NCBI GenBank assembly: GCA_013365325.1
Contig: JABVXV010000099.1
Span: 62,001 to 126,000 of the forward strand
DNA: 64,000 nucleotides
Direction: 5' to 3'
Origin: Dipetalonema caudispina
Taxonomy: Eukaryota > Nematoda > Chromadorea > Rhabditida > Onchocercidae
A model generated the notes under the pieces. That model did not search any database. It saw nothing but the letters and a program-made list of their open reading frames with translations, and had not been told where the DNA came from. Every line of letters begins with the position of its first letter. The first letter of the stretch is position 1. Below are positions 13,341-26,887 of the stretch, one piece after another. The position numbers were made by a program, and so were the translations under genes.

Positions 13341-16300
13341 TTAAACAAATTTGATTAAATCTCCATAGCGGGCAAAAAAAAACATCGAGAACGTTCCTAA
13401 TGCTAAGCCCGTTGTCTGTAACGAAAGAACAAGAAACGCATCATGATAACCATTTTCCAACGCTTCTTCCATGGTAGATTTCATCTCAGGCATCTGCAAT
13501 TTTTACTTTTATTTGAGTGCAACTTTCAAGTGACTTGTAAAAAAAAACATATAATGGAAAGTCAATATAAATGAACTTCGCACCATACACGAAAGGGCAA
13601 TGTATAGGAACATGCCACCCGAAAAACCAAAAATGTATCGTAGAAGTGATTCGACACTACCCAGGACGACACCAATAATGAATCCTATGAAGCAGGTAAT
13701 CGTACTAAGTAGATTATAAAATAAAGCTTGCTTCTGGTTCATACCAGCATTCAACAAAATTGCCACATCGCCTGAAGAATGAAACGTTTATAATTCATTC
13801 TTTGAGGCAAAGCATTTCAAGATTACAATCATTTTTCCCCGTAAAAATATTTGATTGCCAATGTTGAACAAAGTCGTTTAGCCTACAACCTGAGAATGTT
13901 CCACACTACCTACTGCTACCCACTGAGAAAAACAGCAGATATTAGTGCTTGTCTTTGAGAAATCAACACACATTTGTGGTACATGCGATGCGTTTTTTAG
14001 ATAATCCAGGAAGAACGAATTTAAAACAGTTCTGCCATCTATGCCTCAAATGTGCGTAGTTTTCTGAAATTCGAGTAACAATGATGCTTTTTTCTTTTTC
14101 GGGTAACAATGAGTGCAATGTATTTCAGTAAGGCAAACTGCATTAAAAGCCGAACAATCGTCGTGACTAAATAAATTAAGATAATAGTGCTTCAATCATC
14201 TGTACTAATTTTCTTCTTTCTTGGCTATTATGATCAAATGAAATAACCTAATTCATGTGGGAACTCCTCAGCGAATACAGACACACTGACGCTCAAACCA
14301 CTTAATAGGGATTCACTAAAAGCTGCACCAATACTAACTCCATCGATAAAATTATGCAAACCATCTCCAAATACAATCATCCATGCGACCGTTTTTATTG
14401 CCGAATCTTTCGTCTGATTAAACGTTATTTCATGGTCATGAACACAGATACCATGAGCCTGAAAGCAAAAGTTTACAGCTACATTATATATATTACATAT
14501 ATATCGTGGATAGATAGCTACATCCGAGTTTCAGCTCATGAAAGATCAATCTTTTCAACTGTTCTTAGTATAACATTATATAAAATGCATGATTACACCA
14601 TTCTCCCAAAGTACGCTAATATTTTTGCTACTGATATTTTGCAAAAAATTTTCGTTTCATTATCAACAGTTAAGAGCAAGTCATAATGTTAAGTGAAAGT
14701 CTGAAAGTTTCGGCTAAAAACTGAAGTCAATGTAACTAAACTCTATAAAAAGAAATTTCTAGCACCTGTCTTGACATGTCGAGACTAGGACGAATTGTAC
14801 TGTCAACCTCGCCGCTTTCTTTCCGTAATGATATTTGTTTTTTGTACCCTTTTATTCGTTCCGATGTTGGAAAAACATCAGGTTTGAGATTACCTGCAAA
14901 CAATAGAACTGCAATCTTCATTCGATATGACATAAGGGACTTCCTAACACCTCAAACGATGGAAGTTTCTTCACATTTCATAATAATTCTTATATAGAGT
15001 ATTCGAGAACCATCTCACGTTAAAACTTCATACCCAGCCTTCCTAAGAGGATAAAATCGATCGATAACCACAACAAAACAGCGAATTACCGTTTTCAGTG
15101 ATTAAAGCATCTGTTGAACGGATGGAAACAACTCCGGCTTCGGTATTTGTATGAGTTCCAGCATTATTCAACATTTCAATTTCATTCATCTAAATAACAT
15201 AGAAGAACGATGCTATGTGATACAAGGAACGAAAACAGTAGCATAAAGAAAGATGGTTATTGATTAATTTCATAAAACTCTTTCATATAAGTAAAATTTC
15301 ATAAAACTCTTTCATATAAGTAAACGTAATCTACATTTATTAACACAAAATTCAACAAATCCTGAGCAAAAAAGAAAGTAATGAAAGCACCTTCTTTGAC
15401 TCAAGAGTAATTTTGATGAATTTATCACAGAAGAAAAAGATGTATATCCCAAATATACAAAACATCATGACCGCGATGAAATCGTAATTTTTGCCATCAA
15501 CAACCCCTAAGCCCTGAAACGAGAATATGAGCGATGGACATATTTGAAATTGCACTGTAATATTTAAAAAAATAAAATACTCCAATATGCAACGAAAAAG
15601 ATCAATAAGTTGCATACGCATCTCATAACATCAAAAACCAGTTCATACAATATACTTATGTATTTTCAATAAAATCTCGGTAGATTACACAAAAAAATAG
15701 ATCTCATTTATAATTTCTGTAAAAAAACAGGAATAATGAGTGCATTGAAAACTTGAGTGTATTTTTTTATCAAACGAACGATTCTTATTCGCAGAAAAAT
15801 CAGTTGTTAAGTAATACCATATTTATGGAAAGCTATATGTAAATTCAAATTCGATGGGAAAGTAGTAGGCACAACTACTGCCAAAAAACAGATAGAAATA
15901 TAATGATACTCTAAACAGATGTAAAATTATATGTATGACGTTGTTTCACATTCAAATATTCTAAACTTTCATTAAATGCAAGTTCATACAGCTTTTTATT
16001 TAACTTAGCAACTGCGCAATAGCATGCCATCATCAGTTTCTTCGGTGCCAAATTATTAGTGTAATTTAATGTGTGCATTAATGATGATGGGTAGTAACTG
16101 TAAAAATCTAAGCTATATACCGTTTACTGTTTATTAGGGGTCATTCAAAATACAAAGTTTTTCTATAATGTTGTAGATAAAAAATATACAATGCTTCGCA
16201 AAACCGAAAACGTGATTACTACCTGCTTTATCCATCGATATTTCAGTTTAAAACAGCTAAGGTTGTTGTCTCTTTACTGTAATTTCTTTGAATATTTAAG

Positions 16301-17361
16301 ACTGTATTTATATTTTGAAAGTTGAATTTCATTATTTTCTCAATTTTGTGCTTGAATCTACAGAATAAATCTCTCAAACAACATTTAAGACCTCGCATAT
16401 TTTCGAGGCTGAACATACTGCGAGTCCTGAATTAGTAACACATTTCTACTTGTTTGTAAAACTAAAAAGTGCATTATAATTGATATTAACTGTTATGTCT
16501 GCCTTAATTGCATTATTTAAAATATTACGTAATCTAACAAGATAGTGAATAATCGATTGAAAAGGCACATATCATTCAGTTGGAACGTATATTTCCTTTA
16601 AATTCATGTTTTACACAGCTTTATATATAAATAAATTGAAAGAGCGGTAAAGGTATATGGTTCTAGAGTATATTTTAAAATTTCAATAGTTTTTACATGA
16701 GACGAATTTATAACTGCTTCACATCGCTTACGTCCACTACTTTCACTTTAATCCAAGTCATTATCATGAGAACAAAATTACTTCGAAACTTCATCACTGT
16801 TTGCAAATACCTTTTTACTTGAATGATAACAGAAGTATCGCTACACAACGTTGCGGAAATCAAAATTGTGATGTAGAAAGTTTCACCTGAGGTAGCAAGT
16901 GCAAAGTTGACGAAGTTATAAGTGAACCAACTCCGACAGCTACAAGAACCGTAATAAAGTGGTTGTATGTTCGTTTGCTAAGTTTCTTGACGAACAGAAT
17001 TCCAACAGCAGCACATAAGCTAATTACTGTAACGCAAGTCAAACCAACAGTCCATACTAAAAAGGAAAATTTCACTGGTCTTCACTCATTTTCGAAGAGA
17101 CCGTGCTGCTGATTCTTGCGTATGCATCATGTTTTTGCATTCAACATTGAGAATGAAATTTGAACTACCGCAAAAGACTGTTTGCCGTGAAGATAACTTA
17201 CTAATAAAATTAGAGGGACGGATATGACGCGATCGATCTGGTACCACTACTGCCGATTTAATTGTTTTCATCCAGTTCGTGCAGAATTCGCTAATACCTT
17301 CAGAAGTGAAATTAGTTGCTTGGAGAGTGCTTGTACTAGGTGGCCATTCGAACTCTTCCAT
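13341..17361 (-). CDS. ZIP-family metal transporter, SLC39A8/SLC39A14-like
   Basis: Imports divalent metals (Zn, and in this subgroup also Fe, Mn and Cd) into the cytosol from outside or from vesicles. Exons in transcript order: 17361-17202, 17056-16887, 15513-15391, 15189-15090, 14893-14766, 14458-14248, 13771-13584, 13493-13341; phases agree and give 410 aa. After a short N-terminal region with an NFTS sequon, TM1 starts near residue 54 ([14 protein letters not shown]). The signature HNFIDG is at about 262-267. The metal-site helix reads EEFPHELGD (about 291-299), with Glu where most LIV-1 ZIPs have His; that Glu marks the ZIP8/ZIP14 group. It is followed by NAGM and GGMFLYIAL. The loop between TM3 and TM4 is unusually poor in histidine. 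The 5' end is uncertain: no signal peptide is visible, and the frame stays open upstream of this ATG to about 17426, so another N-terminal exon is possible. Confidence 0.9.
15266..15323 (+). repeat. 29-bp perfect tandem duplication
   Basis: Two adjacent identical 29-base units (15266-15294 and 15295-15323) lie inside a ZIP intron (15190-15390). This looks like a recent replication-slippage duplication. Confidence 0.9.
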
Positions 17362-18750
17362 AACCACCTTATTTCTACTGCATGAATTTTGCCAATTCCT
17401 TTTGCTTGCTACAAAATTCTAACATCTTCATTATAACACATTAATATCACATAAACATTCCGGAAACTAAATAACACATAATTTCCGGTACTTTACCACC
17501 TTATGTACTTTAGAATTCAAAGAATGTAGGCAAAGCATAGAGGCTTATCAAAACTACGTTCAACATCCTATAAAACAAAACATGCAAAAATAAGCTATTC
17601 AACTATGGCACAATTTCTTCTTCAGAATGAAACTCAAATATTTACTGCAAAACACAAACTACACAAAGTCTTTCGCGACAACAAGTTGTTACACAATTTT
17701 ACTCGGAAGTTACTCGTAAGAATTGTGACACCGTAATTGCAAGACGAATTGAAATGTAAAAAAAATCCTCTTTATTACAATGATTCGTAACTGAAGGAGG
17801 AAGATGAAATTTCATTTCAATGTCAACAAAGTATAACAAAATGGTAAACAATATATCGATAAAACCCGCTAATTTTTGAATTGAATGGTGAAAAAAGAAA
17901 AAAAAAAACATTCGAGGAATTTTGAGAGGAAGAAGTTCTTCGCTAGTTTCTTGTTCCAAAATTCCAATGATTGGATTGCAGTCTGTGTTCGTGTTTGGCA
18001 AGAACAGTATTAGGAAACAGCTTAAAGCATTACAAAGACCTGAGCATTCGAAATCCGTCCCTTCCTATTTTGCTACGAAGCTGATTCACTCACATACAAA
18101 TCTGCAATGTCGTTTGTATACTGATAAATCTCCAACTACAAAATCCGATCCGGATGTCTCATCATAACAAGCGAATAACAATGGTTGGGAAGACAAAGCA
18201 CGTTAAAACGTATTTCTGCCGGGTGTTTGGACCAGCGACAATGAATAGCATAGTGATTCAAACGGATCATTTGACTACTGATGTCAGGATGTCTATACAT
18301 AACCGAAATCCTGCAACCATCGGAGATGAGCCGACTTTCTGGGTTGAACGGCTGGCTAATACAAAATTACTGTATAGCACGTGATGTAACATAAGTATCA
18401 CAATCCCGAAGGTACCTAATACACTCCAAATATGACTTATTGTCTTAATATCTCTATTAAAATGAAATTTTATTAACAATGAAAATATCATGAACCAGAA
18501 TCTCTTGTTTAAGGAGGGGAAGACGAAAGGGAGAGAGAATGATTATGACTTGATGCGTTTTAGCAACATGTTGAGCAAAACAAGTCGTCATTTCAGCAAG
18601 CTGACGAATTATAAATTCTAAAAAAAGTGTGACGGGAATGAATGAAACATCTTGTAGGAAGGCATACAAATAATGGTATGTCTGGCAGGCTATGACGTCA
18701 TCTTCACCATGAAAAGCATTGAATAGCTTCAACCGAAGTCAAGACAGACG
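17362..18750. other. Region 5' of ZIP gene with unplaced open frames
   Basis: Several frames are moderately open. On the plus strand, 17922-18167 is rich in Lys, Arg and Ser and resembles a mitochondrial presequence; 18154-18384 overlaps it in another frame. On the minus strand, 18267-18491 and 18457-18732 are hydrophobic. None has a domain I recognise, and I could not join any of them with clean splice sites. They could be an unrecognised small gene, a decayed processed copy, or 5' exons of the ZIP gene. Confidence 0.3.
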
Positions 18751-19040
18751 CACGCATTATTAGAACTTAACAAAAAAAAAAAACATCGCATTATATGAGG
18801 TGAGGATAGGGATGCAGATGAGATAGAAGATCGATGGAACATCATTCTCGCTGGGTAATGATTACCCATGGCTCAGACCGAGAAAGAACTTAAAGCGTAT
18901 AACATAGCCCCAAACAGTTGTTTTTTCTTCCTTCCCTTGTCTTCCCTTCTTTCTTAGTTTTCTTTTTCCTGCTTATAAGCAGAAATCCCTCTTTTAACTA
19001 AAAGACACATATAATATAAGAGGCAAGCTTCACCTAACCT

Positions 19041-19067
19041 AAAAAAAAAAAAAAAAAAAAAAAAAAA
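19041..19067 (+). repeat. Poly-A run of 27
   Basis: An uninterrupted run of 27 A follows CACCTAACCT. It could be the tail of a retroposed transcript, but no upstream coding or repeat body or target-site duplication is evident. A simple homopolymer is equally likely. Confidence 0.85.
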
Positions 19068-19586
19068 CAGGCAAAGAAAGTATATTAGAATGCAAATAGG
19101 TTCAGCCAGATTGTTCAGTGTATTGAAGTTCATAATCTTATTTCCACTACCATTATCACGATTATCATCACCTCACCACAACCTCACAGAAACCACGATA
19201 AACTTAAACTTTCCAAAATTGCTTCTTACTTGTCTTGTGCAACTATGACAAGGATTTTCATCACCTTCCAGTCGGGACGTAATGAAACCAATATCGTGAG
19301 AATTAAGCCAAATCTTGTCGGATAGCTTACTTCTTTCGAGATAGTAAGGATGTAGAATCATCATTAATTATAATCTATAAGCTAACGAGACAGCTGCAAT
19401 GCTTGTTAATCTAGAAAAATCATACATATCAATACACATTTCTTTTCAAAGTTCATACGTCCTCGAATCAATCAATTTTAGCAGCTTTTGTTCTTATTTT
19501 CATATTTATGAATTTATCTTTTTTGCAAAATTAAAATTCTTTTCAAAGGCAGTCATTGTTGTGACACAATTTACCAAAGAATTGAC

Positions 19587-19681
19587 TTTAATGTCAACAT
19601 AGCACTATCATATATTGAATTTAAATTCCCTTTTAGAAGGAATTTAAATTCAATATATGATAGTGCTATGTTGACATTAAA
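19587..19681. repeat. 43-bp perfect palindrome (hairpin), 9-base loop
   Basis: The left arm 19587-19629 and right arm 19639-19681 are perfect reverse complements over 43 bases, separated by nine bases. The transcript of either strand would fold into a single long hairpin. No coding frame or transposon ends flank it. It may be a snap-back (template-switch) duplication or a hairpin-RNA locus. Confidence 0.95.
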
Positions 19682-21879
19682 TTATTATTGATTAGATATC
19701 TTTATACTGATGGATATTGCTAGTGATACAGAAGATGAATATGAAGGTGCAACATAATGCTATTATCACATTTATCCTTATATGGAAGAATCTTTTACAA
19801 CAGGCTTAGAAATGGGATGATCTTCTTAATCGGTCGATGTTGTACATGTAAAAAAAAAATCTCGCAATCATATGCAAAATGATATCAGAAAAATTGAAAT
19901 GTTAGTTTCAATCATTATTCTATCTTCTTTTTGATTCGAGCAAAATGGATCGGAAATAAACATGTAAGCTTTTTTTCCTGATGGCATTCATTTTACAAAA
20001 TTATATGAAATAAAGCCGAAAAATAAATTAAAGTGACAATTAATAAAGACAAAAATGTTATCGTTGAACACGACTTTTTAACAAATACGAGGAACGCCGA
20101 GGTCATATAGCCCATAGAGAACAAAATTTCATTCGATAGATGCTGTAACTATTAGCCTGAATTCTCGGTTATGATGATTTGTAGCACAATTCCAGTGAAT
20201 ATAAATGTGTGATTCATTAAAAATGTCGTTCAATCACTGAGTTTAATCAAACCACATGAGAGAAATATGAATCAGCTTGTTCATAAATGCCAGCCGAAAA
20301 ACCGTTCTGTTTATGATGTCACGGTTTCAATTTAAAGGGTTTAATTATTCAGTAGTCATGGAATTAGACATTTTTTACCTAAAAATAAGTTTCTAGAGTT
20401 GAACAATAATATAGCAGTGCTGTTACTTAGGGTAGCACGTTCATTTCAAAACGTAAAACTTTCCCCCACGATAAATTGGTATCATCGAACGGTACTTACT
20501 AACAGACAAAGGAATCAGAAAGAATGGATCAGTTGAAAGAATGATTAAAATCGAAAAAAAAATGGAATATCCAATTTCTGTGAAATCTTATTCCATCATT
20601 ACAGAATTTATAAAATGATGTGGTCAGAGTCAAATTATGAGATTTGCAGAACTCACAGATGCTCGCTTAAGCGGACTCTCATTAAATATCGATCAAATAA
20701 TTAACTGCTCTACTAATCTATCCTACAGTAAAGTTAAGTGTAAACAGATTCTATTTTCAACCCGACTTAGGGGTGAAGTTCAGCTCCAATTTCCAATGGA
20801 AATTTATAATTTTCCACATTTCATGCTATTTGATTAAACTAGTCTTCACTTATTATCAAAAACTGGGTGTTCAATATACTGAGCATATCTCAAGGGAATT
20901 TAGACATCATTGTTCTTGGGTTAAACCTTTTCTGATTTAAGTTAGACAATAGTGCACTGAAATCAGATAACATCTCTAACCCAAATGTTGAAAGACGTGA
21001 ACAGAATTTCATTAAAATACTTATCAGATTATTGGCATTATCTTTCATATCACTGCTGTTCGGCCACAGATTCACTGTATTTTTATGAAAATACTGAATG
21101 GAAATTTCAAGGGAAAGAAATGAAGATCTTTAATTTTAAAGGTATTAAATATTGAGAAACTGCAGGGTAAACAATTTTTTTAAAAAAAAAAGTTTTGATG
21201 CTTGAAATCGTGTTACTTGATAGGCAGGAAAAAGCAGAGTGAAGTTTGGTGTTAGTTAAAAAACCATGAAGAGATGGACGGGTATTTGGAAAGATGGACG
21301 GGTATATTTGCTGCACTGTCAAATAAGTGCTATAATTACAGCGATTAAAATGATTTTGTCAAAAAGATTGCTTGCTCAATATATTGCAATTGCAAATTGT
21401 ACTTTTGTTTCCGATACCGTCAGATATGGAGTCTTATTTAAGCTCCAATGATATTGACACTTGATGTTAGACCTGACGTTCGTTATTGGAGCGGTTGCTT
21501 CACAAGTTACCGAAAGGCTGCTGAGGCATGAGAGTACATACATGATTGACGTGCTGACCTTCGACAATGTAATGTCAATCTAATTAGCATAATTATCAAA
21601 AAATGGAAATACAGTTCTGCGAAATAAATCATTCAACCTTTGCAATAACTGTTTGACTCGTAAAGTGATTGTAAAATCATGTGACGAGCACCACTGAAAT
21701 TCGATTATGAGCTTCATTATCTAGTAGATAATTTCCAATCTGAACGATCTGAGGTATCTGCAATGTCCATCAAATCAGATGGCCGTAGTTTGCTAGAATT
21801 AAGTAGTCCACTACATAGATAACATCAGCAGTGTCAATTATCTCTTAATGAATCACACATCGCAGGGTCTTCAATTTGC

Positions 21880-22152
21880 TTGAAACTTCTGGAACATATA
21901 TTGCTTTTGTCATTTTTGATACAGTTTTTTCAAGCTACAGATTTAATTCAAGTTTATGGATTTAATTTAAATATTCCAACTAACCTTTTAGAAAATTTTG
22001 CCCAAGCATTCAATTCTAATGTGGATATGAAAATGTCCAACACAGCTGCAGGATGGTCGAAGCAGGAAATTTTAAAGCAAAGAAAAAAGGTCGCAAAAGA
22101 TGTTCACAGCGAAGCGATCGAAATAGCAAAGGTGTCAAGGGAGAGGTATTGA
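21880..22152 (+). other. Unplaced open frame with hydrophobic start
   Basis: About 90 codons are open, beginning KLLEHILLLSFLIQFF (signal-peptide-like) and then turning hydrophilic and lysine-rich. The frame starts at TTG with no ATG at its head. An acceptor-like CAG lies just upstream, near 21865. I do not recognise the product. It may be an internal exon of an unidentified secreted protein, or chance. Confidence 0.25.
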
Positions 22153-24072
22153 TGACTAACAAGCTGATTGTTGATAACCTTTGGTTCAAGAAGATGAAAA
22201 GAATGTGCAAATTTAGAGGAAAAATTAAGATTTAAGTCCGTCATTTTTCGGTGCGTAGGCTTTTTGAAGGACATCCCCGCAGTATTTATTTTCAGTACTG
22301 GAAATGATAACCGCATATTATGAGTAGGAATTTTAATATTACCTTCTATTTAAAAAGAAGTACTGCCGGTAAGTCAGTGTAGAAAGGTCCAAGACTGACA
22401 AAACGAAAACGTAAAGTCAAATCAGGCATACAGATTGGATTGCATCAACGACGAATACAAATACCTCACTAAGAAACTTGTTCAGCGCTCAGGAAAAAGA
22501 GAAATGATAGAAATTGTAAGGTAACAGGAAGGAAACAAAGGTCGAGTATCCCTTCCTTTCCAACTGACCAGAAGAAGTTGCGGAATGATTTAAAGAAGAA
22601 CAGAGCTGTAGAAAACGCTGAGAGAAACTGATACTAATGTGGGAGGATGTACTTAATGTCATCGAACGATCTTCCGTTGCAATGTTTTAGTCGAGATTGT
22701 TCTAACAGGAATCGGTGTTTCATCATCTCAGCTTCAGAGTTTGATCTGCTTCTTCTATACTGATTCCTGGAATTTGAATGGTCTATGTGCAGGACAGAAA
22801 AGCAATTAATGGTGGTAGCGTGAAAATGAGGACTTGTCGAAAGCCGAGGGAACGAATCAGTACTTAATTCCCATCATATCATGTTGTTAAATGGAATCAA
22901 AAACTGCGTTGTTTCACAAAAAGATACACTCCTGGATTAAGAAACCATTGTGCGCCACATTTGCAACCACTTCCTGTCAGATGATGTAAGCATGCTAAGG
23001 CCAACAATATCGTGAAGCAAGTGGTCAGGAGAATCGTACCAACCATTTCATATCATGTGATTGAAGGCAGCTAATGGGTAAAAATTCGGCTTGGTAGGAA
23101 AAGAAATTAATGAAGTATACGACTTATCATGTCTCGTACAGCCAGCAGACATCATGCGACCTGAGGGGAATAGAATTCGTTGATTATTAATATTGCTGAC
23201 AATCTTTGCATATTATACACATTATCCACAAAAAAAGACCGCACTAATTTTTGGGAAAGATGTAACCAAGGTTAAAGGTTGAAAGTAGAATAAACGATGT
23301 TTGGTATATAACTTCACTTGATGTAAGGTGACATTTCAGTACCACTAATAATATTGTGAAGAAAATCCTAATAATCCTGTTAACGGTGATTCTAATTAGA
23401 AACCTTGTTGCTATGAACTTTGCTCTCAAATTTTTTAATACTATATTGAAATGTTATGTTCGTTTTAAACTTTACATTGTGATTTTTTCCACTTCAATGA
23501 AGAGACTTAAATATGAATTTCATCACATCATTGATTATTGCTAAATTCTCCAATTCATCCGCTGATTCAACTCGATTATCTTATCATGATGCATGAGTAG
23601 TAACAGTCAAGAAGTGCAAACATAAGATAAAAGAAATCTCATAAAGTTTCTTAATCAAAAATCCTTCCTTCATCACTCTCTGGAAATTCACCAATTCAGA
23701 TGATCTCTGATTGATTTTGTTATCTTCTGTGATACCTATTTCTCACATTACTCTGAATCAAGAAACTGTTATGGAAATATTCTATGACGCATCCCACATT
23801 TTCTGTTAGTGTGAATCGCTCTTGAATAGTGACATCAATGTGAGTTCTCTGAAATGCGTTATAAAAGTGACCTGTGACCTATTTCACTGTTAGTTTCTGT
23901 CCACATCATTGAACTGGAAACATTGAGCAAATTTGCACTGAGTGTACTTCGCCATTCATTATAATACCATCAGGTGGATATATTTTAATACCTTCACTTT
24001 CTTCTTCCGGTTGTAATTTTTCATTTACGAAGATCTAAAATAACGATCACTATGTCACATTTTGTTTTAAAT

Positions 24073-24113
24073 ATTTCCTTCATTGCTATTAGTGATATAG
24101 CAATGAAGGAAAT
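24073..24113. repeat. 17-bp perfect hairpin, 7-base loop
   Basis: Arms 24073-24089 and 24097-24113 are exact reverse complements around seven bases. It lies in the gene-poor interval and no element boundary is visible. Confidence 0.9.
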
Positions 24114-26736
24114 GAAAAAAAAGTTTTTTTCGAAGAATAGGGTTAATTCAATATCACTCAAATTTGCATAACTACACAAAATGAAGAGTTTAGCCTTTTT
24201 CTTTCGGGAACCAACTCTATTTCAGTTCGAATTTCCTGTAGTTATATTCTATTGAAATAATCACATATTTCAAATGTAGACTGATTTCAAAGTGTTTTTT
24301 TCCTAGAAATTTGAGAAAATTTATTAAGCGATAAATTGCCTTAAGGAACAATTGGACAAGTATACTACACTCTGATCTGACTCATGTTTTATGGTGATAT
24401 GTTTTTTCCTATGGCCAAGAAATACTGACTAACATACACGCATAGCTGCCCACGATTATATAAATCAGACCTTAAATTTGTGCATTAAGTATGTGAATGA
24501 CGTTGTTGTTTTGGCGCTGTTTCACGTCGACCATTCATTCATTTATCGGCTGAATTGTCGTGTTACAATCACAGCCATCACATAACCTAATGATAATTTG
24601 TATCTATACGACAGCTTCACTCCTATTTCATTTTACTTAATTACATTTGCCATTCCCGTCCACTTTGCAGATAGCGCCACAATAATTTGATATTTATCCA
24701 TTCTTCTTTATCATTGTTTCATCGTTGCAACAAATTGAAATATGACAGAAATATTCCACAATTTAATGATGTGGTTGTCATTAACTCAAATCGGAAATCA
24801 TTTAAACACTAATTTTCCAAATTTTGAATTTCACAGGTCATTTTATACTGTTACCAACGAAATCTGAATAGACCAAGGTATTCGGCTTGGCATTAGTGGC
24901 AAGAGAGGAAGAAAAGAAAGAAAAGAGGAACAAACCATGAGCTAATGGAACGGGAGCTGAAGATGAAACAGATAAAGGCAGGAATTTCTACCAAATTTCG
25001 TGGAATATTAATCAGCAAGCATTGAGTGTCTTCATGAGTACAGTAGAATCAATTTCCACTTCACCCAATTCTACAAATGTTAACAATTCTGTTGATCTTT
25101 ACAAATTAATTTTCAGTAAAAGAACTCTCCTGGAATTGGTGATTAATTAATTGCTTATCCCTGCATCCAAACTCTCATCCTCAGAGACATCATTGCAAAA
25201 TCCATTTAAATAGGAAGTGGACGGCACAGTTCTCCGAAAGACTCCTCACATCAATTTATCTTCACATCGCACTCCCTCGTATCTCAGTCACATCATTAGA
25301 TATCCCTCATTACTCATCTCCTCATTTCCTTCTTTATATTTCAAGCCGATCCGTTATCTAATCTTTCTCGAACGATATATTTTCCACCATTTGTGCAGCC
25401 AACTTCCATGTCTATATCATTTGCTGTCTCTTTTTGTAACCTTTACTGTTTATCGACGACTATATATCATTTAATTTCACTTTTCATTTTCTAATTCTCT
25501 ATTTATAGGCTAATGCTTCAAACGTTTTTTTGAAAATGAATAAAACAAAAATTAGTGGAAATGCTTTAAATAAATTAATCCCCTTTTTTCGATATCTTTT
25601 TTTCTTGAGCAACGATTAGTTTTTCTTTCGAATCTGTATCAGGAATATTGCTCTGAATGTGCAAGAAGCTAGAAATTTGGTTTATTACTTGAATTTAACA
25701 AATGAATCATCTAATTTAATCATTATTCATACATATCGTGCTGTTAATACATTGACCATTTCCACTCCTCTTTCTGTCGAAATTGTTTGTTTTCATATCT
25801 ATTAGTCAGAAAAAACATCACATTCAAAATGAAATTATTGTTAGAGCTATTTTAGTTTGATATTTGATATGTTAGTTTAACGGTTTAAAAACAATACGTA
25901 AAAGTTGAAAGGTGAACAGAAGTTAACAGGTAGATGAAAAGTTTCTATAAGAAAACGATTCAATGCCGTATGAAAAAATACTTTTGGAAATTTCTGGTTA
26001 GTTACTCTCTTACACTCTATTATATTCAGTTCAATTCTTGCATTAACACCTCGTTTTACTTGCAAGGATTTTTTTTCCGTATTGAAAAGCTTCTTTTAAC
26101 TGTTTTTCTGCGGTATTTTTTCAACCTATCCAAAACAAACTTGTAATGTATTCTTTCATACTCCGATTAAATTAAAATCCAATCTGCGACTAGCAGTTAG
26201 TTTATATCCTTGTAGTTTACTTATGTTGGATCTATAGTTATACATAAGAATACGTGTATGCGAATGTTCATTTATATATATATATATATGACTGTTTGCA
26301 CTGACCTTGATTTTAATCCTTGATGCGATTTCAAATACGACGCACACATTTCTCTTGTCCCTTGCAACCTTTGTGTCATCTTTTACTTGCAAGTTTCCTT
26401 CCATCAACACCTTTAAATTGTTTTCTATTATCGAAGTTTTCAAATGACGTAATTTTCAACCTCAACGATGGATTTGATCTCAATAGTCATCATTTGGTGT
26501 TACTGTTGCATCCGAATTATCTCCTAATTTCTGAAGAGTTATTATCGAACTACATCCAACGATCAGTGCGTTGAAATGCAAAGTAAAAACTGAAAGTTAG
26601 ATCAACTTAATAAACGGAGCTTTAAGCATCCTAAAAGAGTTTTCTGGAAGCGTAGTGTTTATTTAAAAGCTGTCATATTTACTCAACCATTTAGAACAGT
26701 AGTAATCAGTCGATTATTTACTTACATTACTGAGTA

Positions 26737-26887
26737 TTTTGGCATAATTCTTCTACTCAGTAATAACACTAATTTTCTTAGCTACGTGTTGTAAAATATT
26801 ACGTAGTACAAGATTATACTTAGTGCCAGACCTAAGCAGTTTGTCGACTGTTTAATTTTATTACTGAGTAAAAAAATTATGCCGAAA
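26737..26887. mobile_element. MITE-like inverted-repeat element, about 151 bp
   Basis: The ends 26737-26764 and 26860-26887 form terminal inverted repeats of 28 bases with three mismatches (TTTTGGCATAATTC... against the complement). The interior of about 95 bp is AT-rich and non-coding. A further copy of the inner motif ATTACTGAGTA sits just outside the left end (26726-26736). No clear target-site duplication is seen. Short size, terminal inverted repeats and lack of coding capacity fit a miniature inverted-repeat transposable element. Confidence 0.5.

Noticed and set aside
18841..18880. TGGGTAATGATTACCCA, a possible spliced-leader-related sequence
   Set aside because: Only a short palindrome; the nematode SL1 sequence and a donor are not present.
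25217..25474. 85-codon open frame rich in Ser, His and Leu
   Set aside because: Pyrimidine-rich sequence gives long chance frames here; no domain or splice context.
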